Positions 46,700-57,479 of a stretch of 64,000 nt of DNA are shown in pieces. The stretch spans positions 1 through 64,000 of the forward strand of contig JAMKCH010049055.1 of the NCBI GenBank assembly GCA_023653785.1. Direction: 5' to 3'. Position 1 is the first letter of the stretch, and every line of letters starts with the position of its first letter. A program made the translations under genes and the position numbers. The notes beneath the pieces were generated by a model. The model searched no databases. It had not been told where the DNA came from and saw nothing but the letters and a program-made list of their open reading frames with translations. This DNA comes from Ophioderma brevispina (lineage: Eukaryota > Echinodermata > Ophiuroidea > Amphilepidida > Ophiodermatidae).

Positions 46700-48410
46700 G
46701 GCTTTCAGCGTCGGTATGTAAACGGCTCTGGATCTTGGGCATAGGCATAGCGCAGTCGGCCTTAGCAGCCGGGCATAGTGTACTTCGCTACTGATCCGAG
46801 TAAATCCCTTGTTAGGAGCTTTGAAAGATATTGAAAAGGGTCTGCTTAAATTCGCTGAGAAGGGAAGAATCCAAGAGAGCGATGTACAGAAGTTGTGCCA
46901 ATCTGCAGGTTAGCCAGACAAATAAAAGAGCTCGCTTCTTTTTTTTTTTTATTGAAGTGTTTTTAGAGACAGAAACTATGCCAGTGAGCTCGAAAATTTT
47001 TCATGTGAGCTGGAAAAAATGGTTCCACCATGCTGTGTTCGGAGTTAATACCTAGGCTTTATGCAATCGGCGCTATAGCGAAGCATTTAAAATTTAAAGA
47101 TCCCAGGCTTTATCGGCATGGCATTTTTAACGCCCGCAGCATTGCAATTGAACTTAGTTGAGTAGTACAGCCGCTTAACAGCTAGCGGCTAAGGCAGCTC
47201 AGTTCAGTCTATGAACGGCTAAGGCTTGGATTACATATCCTATTTACACAGCGGATAGGCCAGGGCTTCATCGCTAACAGAGCTCTAGACCTATTACCAG
47301 AGTTCGCTTTCGCATGGCCGAGAGGCTTTGCTCTATAGCGAAATTGATACTATCGGGGCAAGATTCATGATGGGTTTTTCGCAATGGGGCGCAATTATGG
47401 AGCTTATGGATTTAATATGGCATGATGTGAATTACCCGTATCCCGGTGAATATCTATTAAATTATTTCCACAAAGATCGTTTACAGGCCCATCCTTATGC
47501 ATAGAGAGTTGCTGGAATCCGGCTTTCTAGGCAGAAAAACCGGCCGTGGTTTTTATAAATACAATAATCCGACAGAAAAATACTGCTCCACAGCAAAAAA
47601 TCACTAGGGCTGAAAAAGGAGAAGGAAGAGCCGAGCGTACCGCTGAAAACCAGAGCACTGAAATACTTTCAATAGCGCTTATTGGAAGTGTAATGACACT
47701 TTTTTATGCCAATATATCCGTATTATTAGAAGAAAATAACCTTTAAGCTCGAGTGAAGAATATGTTCATGGGATACTATATAAAACTACCGAGAGGCTTT
47801 TTTCAAAATTTATTATAAACGTAAGCGGGAATAAAATTAGCATACTTATGTCCTGCCGCGGCTGTTACATCGGAGGAAGCGGCTTTATATTCAAGAAACG
47901 TTTATTCTCATGATTAGCAGAAAACTAGGCTAAGGGGTCACTTTGTTTTTCGCTTAGCGTGATGGGCAAGGTTTGGATTATCAGAGGGATGAATTTTATG
48001 CTGACACCCTAATAATACAAAGCATGAAAATTTCCCTGCTGTAAATCAAAAAAAACAAGAAGAGACGGTTTTTGAGATATGCTTAGCCTGCTTTCTAAGA
48101 AACTTGGAAATGTGATGAGTACTATACAAGACAGCCCTGGATTAGTTAGTCTGCGCCTGCTAGCGGTGATTAAAGCAATCTGCTATTCTATGCTGGATGA
48201 CAAGGGATTACAGGCAGCTGATTTAGATGCCGCCCTTTTTTTGGGGCTACTTAACCCAAGGGGCTTTTGTCAAATTGGGCTTATTCTTTTGGCTTGCCCA
48301 TACTAAAACAAACTGTTGATAACCCTTTCAGGTATTATTATGCGCATAGATATTATCCCTGCTTTCATTACAGAAGAAATGCCAGGCGACAAGAAATAGG
48401 CTAATATAAC
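46700..48410 (+). pseudogene. paaH: 3-hydroxyacyl-CoA dehydrogenase PaaH, long form, frame-disrupted
   Basis: NAD-dependent oxidation of 3-hydroxyadipyl-CoA. The NAD-binding start reads LGIGIAQSALAAGHSV near 46,737-46,785, the GxGxMGxGIA region. FFNARSIAIEL near 47,120-47,155 matches the catalytic HFFNPxxxMxLVE block, whose His is lost in the slip. GQGFIANRALDLL near 47,260-47,300 fits GFIVNRxxxP. SGFLGRKTGRGFYKYN near 47,519-47,565 is a very clear family end for the first domain. A second C-terminal domain follows: the frame 48,079-48,306 has QDSPGLVSLRLLAVIKA and NPRGFCQIGL, matching IDxSPGLVVxRTxAMxxNEA and the NYPxGP motif. The 1.7 kb fits the 500-residue two-domain PaaH. Confidence 0.88.
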
Positions 48411-48469
48411 GCACTGACGAACAGCGTGGATAATATAGGATTAAAACAAATAGAAAGGAATACCAATCC

Positions 48470-48935
48470 AATACAGCTAAGCCCCCGGACCTTAGCAGAC
48501 AAGTTGCTTGGCAGAGTCAAGCAGACAAGCCTCAGAGCAATTGAATATTACATCAGATAAAGTTAGTGGGGGCGGCATGTGCTTCTTTCCAGGAGATACC
48601 GGACCATTGTAGCGACGCCATGGTATTTGCCCTGGCGGATATTTATACACTCTAGCGGATTTCCTTCGTCCTTGTTGCCTTTGTCTCGAATCATATAAGA
48701 TAATTGTTCGGTAGCGTATCGTGTGCATATAATATATCTGCAAGCACACACAACCTTCTACTATCTGTCGTGCGGGACTAAAGAACAATGTCTGCTGGGT
48801 TAAAGCCGGAATTTTTACGATATTATAAAATACAAAGTGTATGCCGAGGCGGCGTTAAGGTCGCTGGTTCTTGTGCTTTTTCGGGCAAGGTCCGTTTCTT
48901 AAACATAAAAAAGTAGTTGAAAGCTTAGATCGAAA
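48470..48935 (+). pseudogene. paaI: Acyl-CoA thioesterase PaaI, frame-disrupted
   Basis: Hotdog-fold thioesterase that releases trapped phenylacetyl-CoA derivatives. The plus strand reads AIEYYIR near 48,538-48,560 and the active-site block HGICPGGYLYTLAD in one frame near 48,617-48,660. Family consensus is NxHGxxHGGxxFxLAD, with the catalytic Asp at the end. Then come a Leu/Cys-rich stretch near 48,665-48,700 and VYAEAALR with LVLVLFRAR-V near 48,840-48,895, fitting ExxxxGRTGxYDVxVxxxxGxxVAxFxGxS. About 450 bases equals 150 residues. A minus-strand frame 48,492-48,788 overlaps and is a shadow. Confidence 0.75.
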
Positions 48936-49164
48936 CGGCCTTTTGCCAGGAAAAGACCTAAGAAATTAAAAGAATAATTAGAAAAAAGTTTATTAAAAAC
49001 AAATAACTTTCCTTATACAAAGATGATAGGCATATGGAACATAGCAGCAACAGACAAACCATTTAAACGCTGGAGAGATAGAGAAGTCGAAATTCTTCTA
49101 AAAAAACCTAAGAACATAAAAAGCAAATATCAAAAAACATTGAATCTTTCTGGAAGTCAAACTC

Positions 49165-50505
49165 TTTAAGAGTTCTGCTATATGGAAAAGCAAAATTTTT
49201 TGAGGCTTATAGAGTAGCCTCGCGTGATGAAATGAAGTCCCTTCAGCATAGGCGTGAACAGCGGGTCTTGCATAGGTTTATGAAAACGTCCCTTTTTATA
49301 AGAAGCATTTCGATGATCATGGAGTTCATCCGGATGATTATTTGAACTTAGAAGACATTCAAAAATTTCCATTCACAGAAAAAAAAGCATTTACGAGAAA
49401 ATTATCCTTTCGGCCTTCGCTGAGCCTATGAATAGGATATGCGAATTCATGCTCCAGCGGTACTACAGAAAGCCAACGTTGTCCGGGCTTATACTAGAAA
49501 TGAATAGGATAATTGGGCTAGCGTTGTAGCTAGGTCTATTATGCATCCGGCGGGAGGCCGGGAGATATGGTCCACGTAGCCTATGGCTACGGTCTATTCA
49601 CTGGTGATTGGCGCCCATTACGGAGCCGAGAAATTAGCCTTGCACTGTGATTCCTATGTCGGGGGGGAAACAGAAAAAAACAATTACGCTTATCCAAAGA
49701 TTTTAAGCCGGATATTATTATGGTAACGCCTCGTATATGTTGAAATATGCTAGAGAATATGAACTTATGGGTATTATAGAGCCTAGGAAATGCATCTTTG
49801 GAAAAGGGGGTTATTTTTGGTGGTGGGGCTGGATGAACCTTGGACGAACCACTTCGTAGCCACATTCAAAAGAACTAGATATAGTGCGGTAGACATCTAT
49901 GGCTTTCAGAGCTTACAGCCCCGGTGTCGCTACACGATTCTTTTTGAGAAAAGGGATCTAATGTGGGGAAGATCCTTTTTATCCATCTGAAATTATCGAT
50001 AGCGATATTGCCTAAGGTATTTTGCCTATGGGTGAAACCGGCGAGTTGATTTTCACAGCTTAACAAAAGAGGGGCTATGCTTAATTCCGCTACCGCCATA
50101 GGGATTAAGTAGCTTATCAAGCAGGGCGGGCTAGAAAGTAGGCGAAAATGAAAGAATAAAATTCTCGGTTAGAAATGACGATCTGCTTATTATAGAGGAG
50201 TGAATTGTTTTCCCAGCAACAAATAGAAGAGATATTATTTTCTTTAATGACTTATGGCCAGTATTTATCAATTAGAGATCAATACTAAAGAAAGCCTGCC
50301 GCGTCTTATTAGTCATGGTAGAATTAGCGGCTCAGGCCGGCTCGCTGCTAAAGAACTAAAGCGGCCCTAACGCAGGCTCCAGTTCAAGTTTAAGATAAAA
50401 GAATTAGTAGGTCATTTCCGTTGATCCCTACACTTTCATGTGAAAAGGGAGTATAGAACGCTCTATTGGGAAAGCGAAACGGGTTATTCAAGATAAGCGG
50501 TGCGT
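49165..50505 (+). pseudogene. paaK: Phenylacetate-CoA ligase PaaK, frame-disrupted
   Basis: AMP-forming ligase that makes phenylacetyl-CoA, the entry step of the pathway. Readable in order: SRDEMKSLQH near 49,220-49,250, FDDHGVHPDDYLNLEDIQKF then PFTEKK (49,311-49,386) and NYPFGL. A damaged SSGTTGKP region lies near 49,450-49,480, then YTRNE, DNWASVVARSI, MVHVAYGYGLFTG near 49,566-49,605 and GAHYGAEKLAL. FKPDIIMVTP near 49,700-49,730, EPWTN, AVDIYGFQ, EIIDSDIA and GETGELIFTAL (50,030-50,062) follow. LLIIRGVNCFPSN near 50,182-50,220 is the C-terminal hinge region, and GKAKRVIQDKR ends it near 50,503. All core AMP-binding motifs are present once frames are followed, and length is normal. Confidence 0.93.
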
Positions 50506-50689
50506 ATCTTTTTTGATAATTACTATTTTATTTTCTTATTTTGTTATACAAAGAAATTCGGAAGCTAGAGAGATCATAAAGAGTAGGTATAGGTGGATAT
50601 AAGAATAAAGATAGATGGAATTTGAAAGAGAAACTCCTACGAAGCGCAGTTTAGTACTTTCTTTGGAATAATAACACAAGAAAAAAGCT

Positions 50690-51215
50690 GAATTTAAATT
50701 CCGCTGATTAGGACGTATTTGGTGCTGTGGTTATACCGCGTGGCGGTATTATTTTTATCTGGCTTTCGGCACATGGTGAAATTGTTAGCGCCGTTTGGTT
50801 TTCAGATGAACCTGGTGCGCATAAGTATGTTTCGCTTAACGGAAACGAAATGGTTTCCTACCATAAAGGTCAGAAGAGAAAAAGCTAATATTATTTGAAT
50901 GAAGCCTAGGCAGAGAACTTCTATAGGGCTTATGATTACGTTTATAAACACATCTATGAGGAAGAGATATGGGGGGAGGGCTCTTTTACATATCATAATG
51001 ACTTCGGAAACTCTCGCCAAAGGATAGAAGCCTCTTTGAAACAACTGCCTTGAAGAAAGGCTTTATTAAAGATAGCAAGACCTCTATTCGCTCCGGGCAA
51101 AATCATGGGGCTTTGATGGCCATTTTGCTGAGCAGATAGTCTTCTCTACCGCCCAGTTTAAGAGATGAGAAAGATTTTACAGTTGATTGCGCCGTCGTTT
51201 ATCTCCAAAGCATGA

Positions 51216-51255
<40 letters not shown>

Positions 51256-51600
51256 ATCGATTTTTTTTTTAAACCGATAGCAGTATTAAAGGAACGGGGT
51301 TAATCTTTATGCTATTTCTCCTGTAGCCAATTAACCTCGCTTACCTTGTCTGTAATGACAGTACAGATGTTTGCTTGTTCCCGGGATAAAGCTGCGCTAG
51401 ACTTCTGACGACGGATTGGCCCAGTTCGCTCTGTAGAAATTATACAAAAACATAATCAGCCAAATGAAAGACTCCAGTCTGCTGATGAAGCTTTTTAAAG
51501 CTTGTAGATTCCGATGACGCTTTCAGGCCTAAGTCGTGTGATTTTGGCGAAGGGCGACTGACCCTCAGCCTGAAGTGGAGCTATAACGGCGTAAAGAGGG
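50690..51600 (+). pseudogene. paaX: Transcriptional repressor PaaX, frame-disrupted
   Basis: Regulator of phenylacetate genes that binds DNA through a winged helix and is released by phenylacetyl-CoA. The plus strand reads VFGAVVIPRGGIIFIWL at 50,717-50,767, the family LxGDYVxPRGGxxWLGSL. In the next frame at about 50,772-50,850 comes MVKLLAPFGFQMNLVRIS then MFRLTETKWF, matching LAPFGxxExxVRTxxxRLxxxGWL, the recognition-helix region. VRREKAN-IYYLNEA and YRAYDYVYKHIY follow, fitting GRRSYYxLTxxGxxxFxxAxxRIY. IWGEGSFTYH fits WDGxWxLV. The C-terminal part from about 51,100 is hard to follow and contains a poly-A tract. Its place inside the paa run supports the call. Confidence 0.8.
51221..51254. 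repeat. A34 homopolymer
   Basis: Thirty-four consecutive A within the apparent paaX reading region, followed shortly by a T10 run (51,261-51,270). It would be lethal to the frame if real. Confidence 0.95.
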
Positions 51601-52375
51601 TTTTAATATGGAAAAACAATTAGCGAGAAAAACGGGGGCTGTGCTGGGTTGTTGATTCAAATGCCAGAACGGCGGGAAAAATGCCCTCTCTAGTTTGCTT
51701 ATGAGGGAGCTGGCCCTTGGACTTTAGAAGGGGTAGATGGTGATGATAATTTGGCGGCTGCGGTATTAACCGGCAGTGACTCCTTTTTTTCCGCCGGAGG
51801 GATATCAAGGAAATAAAGGATATGATTTTGCAGAGCTTTAAAAGGCAAATTACATCACCGAAGCTTGGAAGTTCATTCATTGAATTTAGAAAGCCCTTTA
51901 ATAGGGGCTGTATCGGGCTATGCCTTAGGTGGTGGGCGGTGAGCTAGGCTATGCTATGTGATATACCTTCTAGCGGATGATGCGCTAAGTTCGGACAGAC
52001 GAAATCCGCATTAGGGCTTATGCCCGGAGGTGGCGGAACGCAGCGTTTAACCCGCCTTGTTGGAAAAGTCTTTAGCTATGGAAATTTGCTTAAGCGGCAG
52101 GGGTCAGCGCTGAGGAAGCCTTAAGCCATGGGCTTGTCTCAATCGGGGTTCCCCAAAGGTGAATTGATTTTGCCACGCGCTGGCTTGGGAAAAAATAGCC
52201 CGTTTCCATAAGGCCCTGTTGCGTTTGATTAAAGAGGCTATACATAAGTCCTATGAGCTTCCGCTTTTAGAGGCTTGTCAATTGGAACGCCGGATGTTTC
52301 ATGCCAGTTTAGCGCTGGCGGACTCTAAAGAAGGTAGGAAAAGCCTTTTCTAGAGAAACGAAGACCCGAAAATTC
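51600..52375 (+). pseudogene. Third enoyl-CoA hydratase (crotonase), frame-disrupted
   Basis: Another crotonase-fold hydratase. Plus-strand blocks: VDGDDNLAAAVLTGSDSFF near 51,733-51,790 with the following AGGI, at the AGADI oxyanion site. LIGAVSGYALGGG near 51,901-51,939 contains the second oxyanion glycine. ALGLMPGGGGTQRLTRLVGK is approached across shifts near 52,010-52,065, then SLAMEICLSG. KEAIHKSYELPLL is legible near 52,230-52,268, and LERRMFHASLALADSKEG near 52,280-52,335 closes the family C-terminus. Length is normal at about 255 residues. It sits after paaX and before the liv genes, so it may be a PaaF-type hydratase. Having three crotonases is common in paa islands. Confidence 0.85.
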
Positions 52376-52589
52376 AAAGGTTGCTGAGAAAAATATTTAA
52401 AGTAGTACGATAATAAACGTGAAGTAAACCTTGGAAATTATTGGAATACGAATAAAAAACAGAAGCAAAAATAGAAACACAAAAACAAAAAAATTATTTG
52501 CAAAACCAAGGAGAGGAAAATGAAAAAAAATTCACCACTCTGAATAACACACGATAATAACTGTATACGACTAAACGGAGACTCATTAA

Positions 52590-53775
52590 AGCCATTTTAT
52601 TAACTGTTTAGGCCTATTAGTATTCTCATTTATATCGTATCTTGTGGGGGCCCAAAAGATCGCGTAAAATAGGCGCTATTATCTCCGGCTTATATAACGG
52701 GACCGGCTTCTTTCTAGCGCATCCGGAGCTTAAGACTTAGAATATTATACCGATGAAATCAACAAACAGGGCGGTGTTTGTTAAGGAAGGACTGTAGAGT
52801 TGATAGCTATGATAGTCGGGCGATCCGAAGAAAGCACTGACCTTCGTGATGATTGATTAAACGAATCATTAGTCAAGATGGGGATGAAAGTGAATGTTTT
52901 AATGGCCCCGCTACTAAGGTGAATATCATTAGCCATGCCGATGAAGTGAGCAGCTGCTTTGCCTATGATATCGATAGCTGGAGCCGTGGTGGGACAGATC
53001 CCTGTTCGGCACCTATATTTTAAAAACACCGCACTGATAGAATGGTGTGCATTCAGACTGTTTAAACATTTCCAGGAACCAGGGGTTATTCCAATCTAGC
53101 CATGATATAAGGCCACTGCGTGGAATTGAGAAAATCTATGGTCAGCAATGTTTAAGCGGCTAATGAATACGGCTTCCGTGTTTGGCCGAGGAAGCCGATG
53201 AAAGGTATGGATGGCAAAGATACCGATATGTCAGCGAAAGTTGACTAAAATTAAAAATGACAGCCTCGCGCGCAAGCGGCTGAATCGGGTTTTGGTCAAG
53301 CCCTGGAATTGTTTACTAAAACTTAAGGGATTGGCGCTGCCCGTTTCCCCTGCTATCAGCACGGGCCGTAGCCTCGAAAAGCTTTATAGAGCAGACCGGA
53401 GCAGTGGCGAGGGTGTGCTACCTTGTCGGCCCGCCGCTTTGTGGTTGATAAACTTCGGCAGCATCCTTGGACAGATGTTTCACAAGACGCTATAAAATGA
53501 TACGGAAACGCCTATCCCGCAGACGATGTTTCCAGTTTTGGCGTGCTATGCTTCGATGCCTTCATTTGATAGTAGAGGCTGTATGTAAAGGCCAAACGGC
53601 TCTATAAAACGGGATGATATTCAGCGAGGCTTGAAGAAATAGAGGGTTTCGTTGGGACGGGTGGAGTTTTTAAATTATCGCGACCAGATCACTTAGGTCT
53701 AGATCCCCCGATCGATACAGTTTCCTTGTTCGCAGATAGAAAACGGAAATGGTTCTATTGTTGAATAATGATTAA
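52590..53775 (+). pseudogene. livK: Branched-chain amino acid-type ABC transporter substrate-binding protein LivK, frame-disrupted
   Basis: Periplasmic binding protein of the Leu/Ile/Val-type uptake family (type I fold). The start near 52,590 gives a hydrophobic signal stretch, then IGAIISGLYNGTGFFLA at 52,671-52,721, the family IGxxxxLTGxxAxxG site. An AVFVKEGL region and a YDD-type segment follow near 52,760-52,810. The middle is legible only in pieces. The end is clear: RLEEIEGFVGTGGVFKL near 53,622-53,675 and DHLGLDPP near 53,690-53,712, matching the family xxxFxGxxGxxxFxxxDHxG block. Length of 1.18 kb fits 380-390 residues. livH, livM, livG and livF follow in the standard order. Within a paa island these transporters often serve aromatic-acid substrates, but the ligand cannot be read. 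Confidence 0.84.
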
Positions 53776-53929
53776 CTAAGGAAAAATAATTTTAATATAG
53801 AGATCTTGAGTATGTTATATCAATTTTATTCTTTTTAATTTTTTTTCGTTTAGTAGAAGAAAGAGTAGCTATGGGAAGAATTTCTTCAACATATTGTAAT
53901 AGGGATTCTCATTAGGGGACGGTTTTTTG

Positions 53930-54755
53930 TGTTGATTAGTAGGCATTGCGTTTACAATGACTACAATTCTACTAAATCATTAACTTTGCGCAAGGTGAAT
54001 TTTGCGATGCTCTCCGGTATGATTTTCAGCGATTTTAGTGGAAGGCAGGCTTAGACCTCTGCTGGTCGCCAATTGTACATGGGAATCTGGCGGCGGTATT
54101 GTGGGGGCCGCTTTTAAAGATTGCCCACTAAGCCGGGCGAAGAACCTAAGTACGCTAAGTCTTATTATTCAAAATAGGTTTTCCTTAGCTTTCAGCGGTT
54201 AGTGATTAGTGGAAAGTGGCTTTAGTAACGAAATTAATACCTTGCCCGCTTTAGTTGGAAGTAAAAACCTTGAATTTTTTGGAGCGATTATACCATTCAG
54301 AAATTTGTTCGTCCTTGTTTTAATACTAAGTAGCGACTGCCTTGCTGTAGTTTTTACACAAAGAGAAACAAGCAAAGATAGATGGCGGTCGCTGAGAATA
54401 GCGATGGTGCTCAGGTAGTATGGCATTATCGCTATCTAAAATTTTACTTTTAATTTTTTCTCTCAGCAGAAGCCATAGATGGCTTGGCTGGGGTTGTTTT
54501 AAAGCCTAACATCAGTACTTTTGAATCGGGGATATTTATGGATTAGTAAAGGGGTTCTGTGCCTGACTATTATTCGTGTTTAGCGAACCATTCGCGGCTA
54601 TATGGGGGAATAGGTTTTAGCGCTCCCGAATCATTGGTGGCAGGGTATAATTTCCTCAGCGTATAAAGATGTTTTCGCCTTTCTGTACGTATCTTATCTG
54701 TTCATTAGGCCAGAGGGGCTTGGGTAAAAACGAGGTGGTTTATTAAAAAATAAGC
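53930..54755 (+). pseudogene. livH: ABC transporter permease LivH, frame-disrupted
   Basis: First inner-membrane permease of the Liv-type importer. The plus strand reads INFAQGEF at 53,979-54,003, the family NxAxGxF motif after the first helices. A TIGxSxLL-like stretch follows near 54,165-54,190. Membrane segments are evident at 54,290-54,350 (NLFVLVLILSSDCLAVVF). YMGGIGFSAPESLVAGY is read across a shift near 54,603-54,650, the GGLGSxxGAxxGGxxLGxxE region. The C-terminus has FVLLICILLVRPQGLxG-like content near 54,680-54,730. About 825 bases is close to the usual 290 residues. The aqueous-membrane pattern and gene order separate it from livM. Confidence 0.78.
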
Positions 54756-54829
54756 GTTGGTAATATAATTTTATATGACAGATTTTTTAAGGAATCAGCC
54801 ATCGTTGGAATTAAAAAAGGCATTTCTAT

Positions 54830-55740
54830 AGATTTGCAGTGTTTTGTTGATTCTCCCGTAATTTCAAAATAACTTCATTTCAGACTGTGTTAACTCTTTG
54901 CTGGCTCAGTGCCTTGGCTTGCTTGGGTTTGAAGTTTAGTGGCTTGGCCGGGCAGATAAGCTTGGCACATGGGGCTTTCTTTGGGATTAGGCGCCATATT
55001 CGTCTATTTTAGCTACGCGCTATGCTGTGCCACCCTGGGTTGTGTGTTTAGTTCGCCGGTCTTGATTGTCTGCTGGCATATCTGTTAACAAAACCCATAT
55101 TGAAGTTTTTTTAAGAAAAGAGTATTATGTGGCTTTGGCTACTTTGCGATAGGAGGAATAGTTATCTATTTGGTGCTTGGGGGCTGAGAAATGAAGATCT
55201 TGAACGGCGGGCCGACGGCATGAAGGTTATAGTTTCAGAGTTAGCTGGTGTAGAGTTAAAGAAGTTTTCTTTGGTATTACCTTTCGCTATTTTACTCTTT
55301 TCTTGCATGGGATGATCCAGAAGTTGCTTCCCAGCCATCGGCGAGCGCTTGAGCATGAATAAAAACGAGCATGTCTCTTTTTCATTAGGGATTAACTTCA
55401 TGAGCATTTAAAGGCCTTGTTTTTGGATTCTCAGTTTTCCTAGCCGCTTTCTCCGGGAAGTTTATATTGCATTTACGCTGGTTTTATTTCACAGACGAGG
55501 CTAGCATTTTTTAACTCTTTAGAATATCATATATTGGTTGTGTGGGCGCGTTAAGGAGTTTTACGCAAGTGTTCTGGAAGCCGCCGTCGTTGTTATTTTT
55601 CCCACAATTCTATTTTCTTTGATGAAATAAATCGCCTTATCTTAGGCGTGTTATTGTTTAATAATGATGTATGCTCCGGGGGAATGGCGGATATTTAGCC
55701 GGCTTATGCTGGGTTTCTGAAAAGTGGGATTATTAGGAAA
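54830..55740 (+). pseudogene. livM: ABC transporter permease LivM, frame-disrupted
   Basis: Second permease of the Liv-type importer. The key block is GLAGQISLAHGAFFGI at 54,943-54,990, the LivM signature GLxGQxSLGHxAFFGIGAY. A frame 55,127-55,315 then holds GLRNEDLERRADGMK and LKKFSLVLPFAILLFS, which fits the family alternation of RxNxxAAxxxGxxxxxxK with a following hydrophobic segment. FFLTLEYHILVVVWG-like content lies near 55,510-55,550. The tail near 55,690-55,735 (APGEWRIF) fits the PxGLxG end. Length of about 900 bases is normal. Confidence 0.82.
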
Positions 55741-55836
55741 AAAAAATATGAATAATTTAATGATTTATAGATTAGTGATTAAACTATTGGCAGTAAATAT
55801 TCATATATTAAAAAAGAATAAGATATTAGAGAGGCT

Positions 55837-56650
55837 ATGGATGTTTTAGTAGTAGATAAAGCTTGCAAGAGCTTGGCTGGCATTACGGCTGTGAAAAATT
55901 TTTCCATGAAAGTAAGCAGCGGCAGCCGTACAGGCTTTAATGGGCCAACGGTGCTGGGGAAAAAACCTTAGTCAATGCATTCAGGTATGTTTCCTTTGAT
56001 GAAGGATCCGTGCTTTTTACGAGCAGGATTTAACCAAAGCTCCCATTCTTGAAAGAGCTAGCTAGACTGGGCCTTAATGCGTACTTTTCAAAATTTAGAA
56101 GTCCTTGCCATCACCTTAACATTTTAGTAGAAAAGGTGCTTTTAGGGTATTATTTAAATATGGAAACTCGGTATGGCTCGCTACTGTATACAAGAAAATT
56201 GCCTGAACAGGAACTTTTTTGTATTGGAAAAGGCGAAAGTTCGTATTGGCGGAGCTGGGAATAGCAGATTTCAGCGAACGTTGTTGTGAAAAAGGAAAGT
56301 GGGCAAGGAGGTCTCTTATGGAAACGCTTAAGAAAATGGAGGATAGCGCGTTTTAGCAAGCCTCGCCCGAAAAAATGCTTATCTTAGATGAGCCAGTGGC
56401 AGGACTGAATCATAAAGAAAGCGATATATTAGCTCATGATTGAAAACCTCGCCAATCCGGCAAAGCATTCTTTTTATTGAAATATAGAAATGGTTTTATG
56501 GGCCTTAGCGCAGAAAATTACGGTTATTAAGTTTCGGCGAGAAATTGGCTGAAGGTAGCTGTTAGAAATTCGACAAAATAAAGTGTCCTCACTGCCTACT
56601 TGGGAGCCTTAAATTTCTAGCCTAGAATGAAAACAAAGATGAAAATTTCT
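55837..56650 (+). pseudogene. livG: ABC transporter ATP-binding protein LivG, frame-disrupted
   Basis: First ATPase of the Liv-type importer. From the ATG at 55,837 the frame reads MDVLVVDKACKSLAGITAVK and NFSMKVSSGS, the usual N-terminus. The Walker A region FNGPTVLGKK near 55,938-55,970 reads NGxGKT with slips. LARLGLNAYFSKF near 56,057-56,100 corresponds to the LivG hallmark ARxGxxRTFQ. A Q-loop-following LLGYY stretch lies at 56,136-56,155. EKMLILDEPVAGLNHKES near 56,370-56,425 is the Walker B and D-loop. The usual signature LSYG is damaged near 56,310-56,320. Length is normal at about 255 residues. Confidence 0.86.
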
Positions 56651-56679
56651 TAGAAATCAAATTCCCTTCCATTTAATAA

Positions 56680-57340
56680 AAAATCTAGCTTATGGAAAAA
56701 TTCTAGCTATTCAGGATATTCTCTGCAGCTTTAGAGCTGGGCAAATAATAGCCTTAATAGATCTAATGGGGCGGGAAAATCACCCTTATGCGCTTGTGTA
56801 GCGGATTGAAATCGAAGAGCTGGGCAGTAGTATTCGCTTTGCGGTGGGAAGTAGCTCACCGCTCTCGGTAGCGAGCGTGTGCACTTTGGAATGGCGCATG
56901 TTTTGGGGCGGGCTTTATTCGCGCTCTTGCTGTTTTAGATATATTCTTTTGGGTTGCCTATTTGAAAAGACGTAAAAAATCCAACACAAGTGAATCTATA
57001 ATTCAAGTGCTTCCTATTGTGAAGAAGAAAACGAAAGATATCGCCGGATCACTCTCTGGCGGTCAGCAGCAGATGGCTTGGCTTCGCTAGGGACTTAAGT
57101 GAGCCGCCATCATTGCTTCTGCCGAGCATAGCAGGGGCATTCGCCTATTGTAGTGGAAGCAGGTTTTGCAATTATAAACGAACTTCCGCGCTCTCAGAAT
57201 ATCTCTATCCTTTTAGTGGAGCCAAATGCCGTTACTGGCTTTGGCCAGTACTGTGACTATGCCTATGTTATTGATAGTGGGCGTGAAATATTCTTCAGGG
57301 CAAGGCGAAGATCTTCTAAAAATACGCAGTGAAAAATGTG
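56680..57340 (+). pseudogene. livF: ABC transporter ATP-binding protein LivF, frame-disrupted
   Basis: Second ATPase of the Liv-type importer. YGKILAIQDI-CSFRAGQIIALI near 56,691-56,756 matches YGxxxALxxVSLxVxxGExVALxG. The GxNGAGKST Walker A is visible in pieces at 56,762-56,785 (MGREN in one frame, GAGKS in another). EENERYRRITLSGGQQQM-A near 57,028-57,080 contains the ABC signature LSGGQQQM, which marks LivF rather than LivG. LLVEPNAVTGFGQYCDYAYV near 57,215-57,270 matches LLVEQNxxxALxxADRxYVLxxG. Length is about 220-235 residues as usual. It is the last gene of the plus-strand island. Confidence 0.88.
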
Positions 57341-57374
57341 TATGTTAGGTTTTTGATTCTTAAATTAATCTATA

Positions 57375-57421
57375 AAAAAATACATAAATATAATATAAAA
57401 AATATAATAGATGTATTTTTT
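57375..57421. terminator. Bidirectional terminator between livF and ackA
   Basis: Inverted repeat with arms 57,375-57,385 and 57,411-57,421, 11 paired bases. The right arm ends in a T-run on the plus strand and the left arm in a T-run on the minus strand. It lies between convergent livF (plus) and ackA (minus), where a shared terminator is expected. Confidence 0.55.
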
Positions 57422-57479
57422 AATCTAATTTCTTCTTTTTTTTTAATAATTTCTTAAGCTGATTAAGCTATCATCCATT

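Noticed and set aside
48492..48788. 98-codon minus-strand frame
   Set aside because: It overlaps paaI, where the plus strand gives the HGICPGGYLYTLAD active-site block and fits the operon order.
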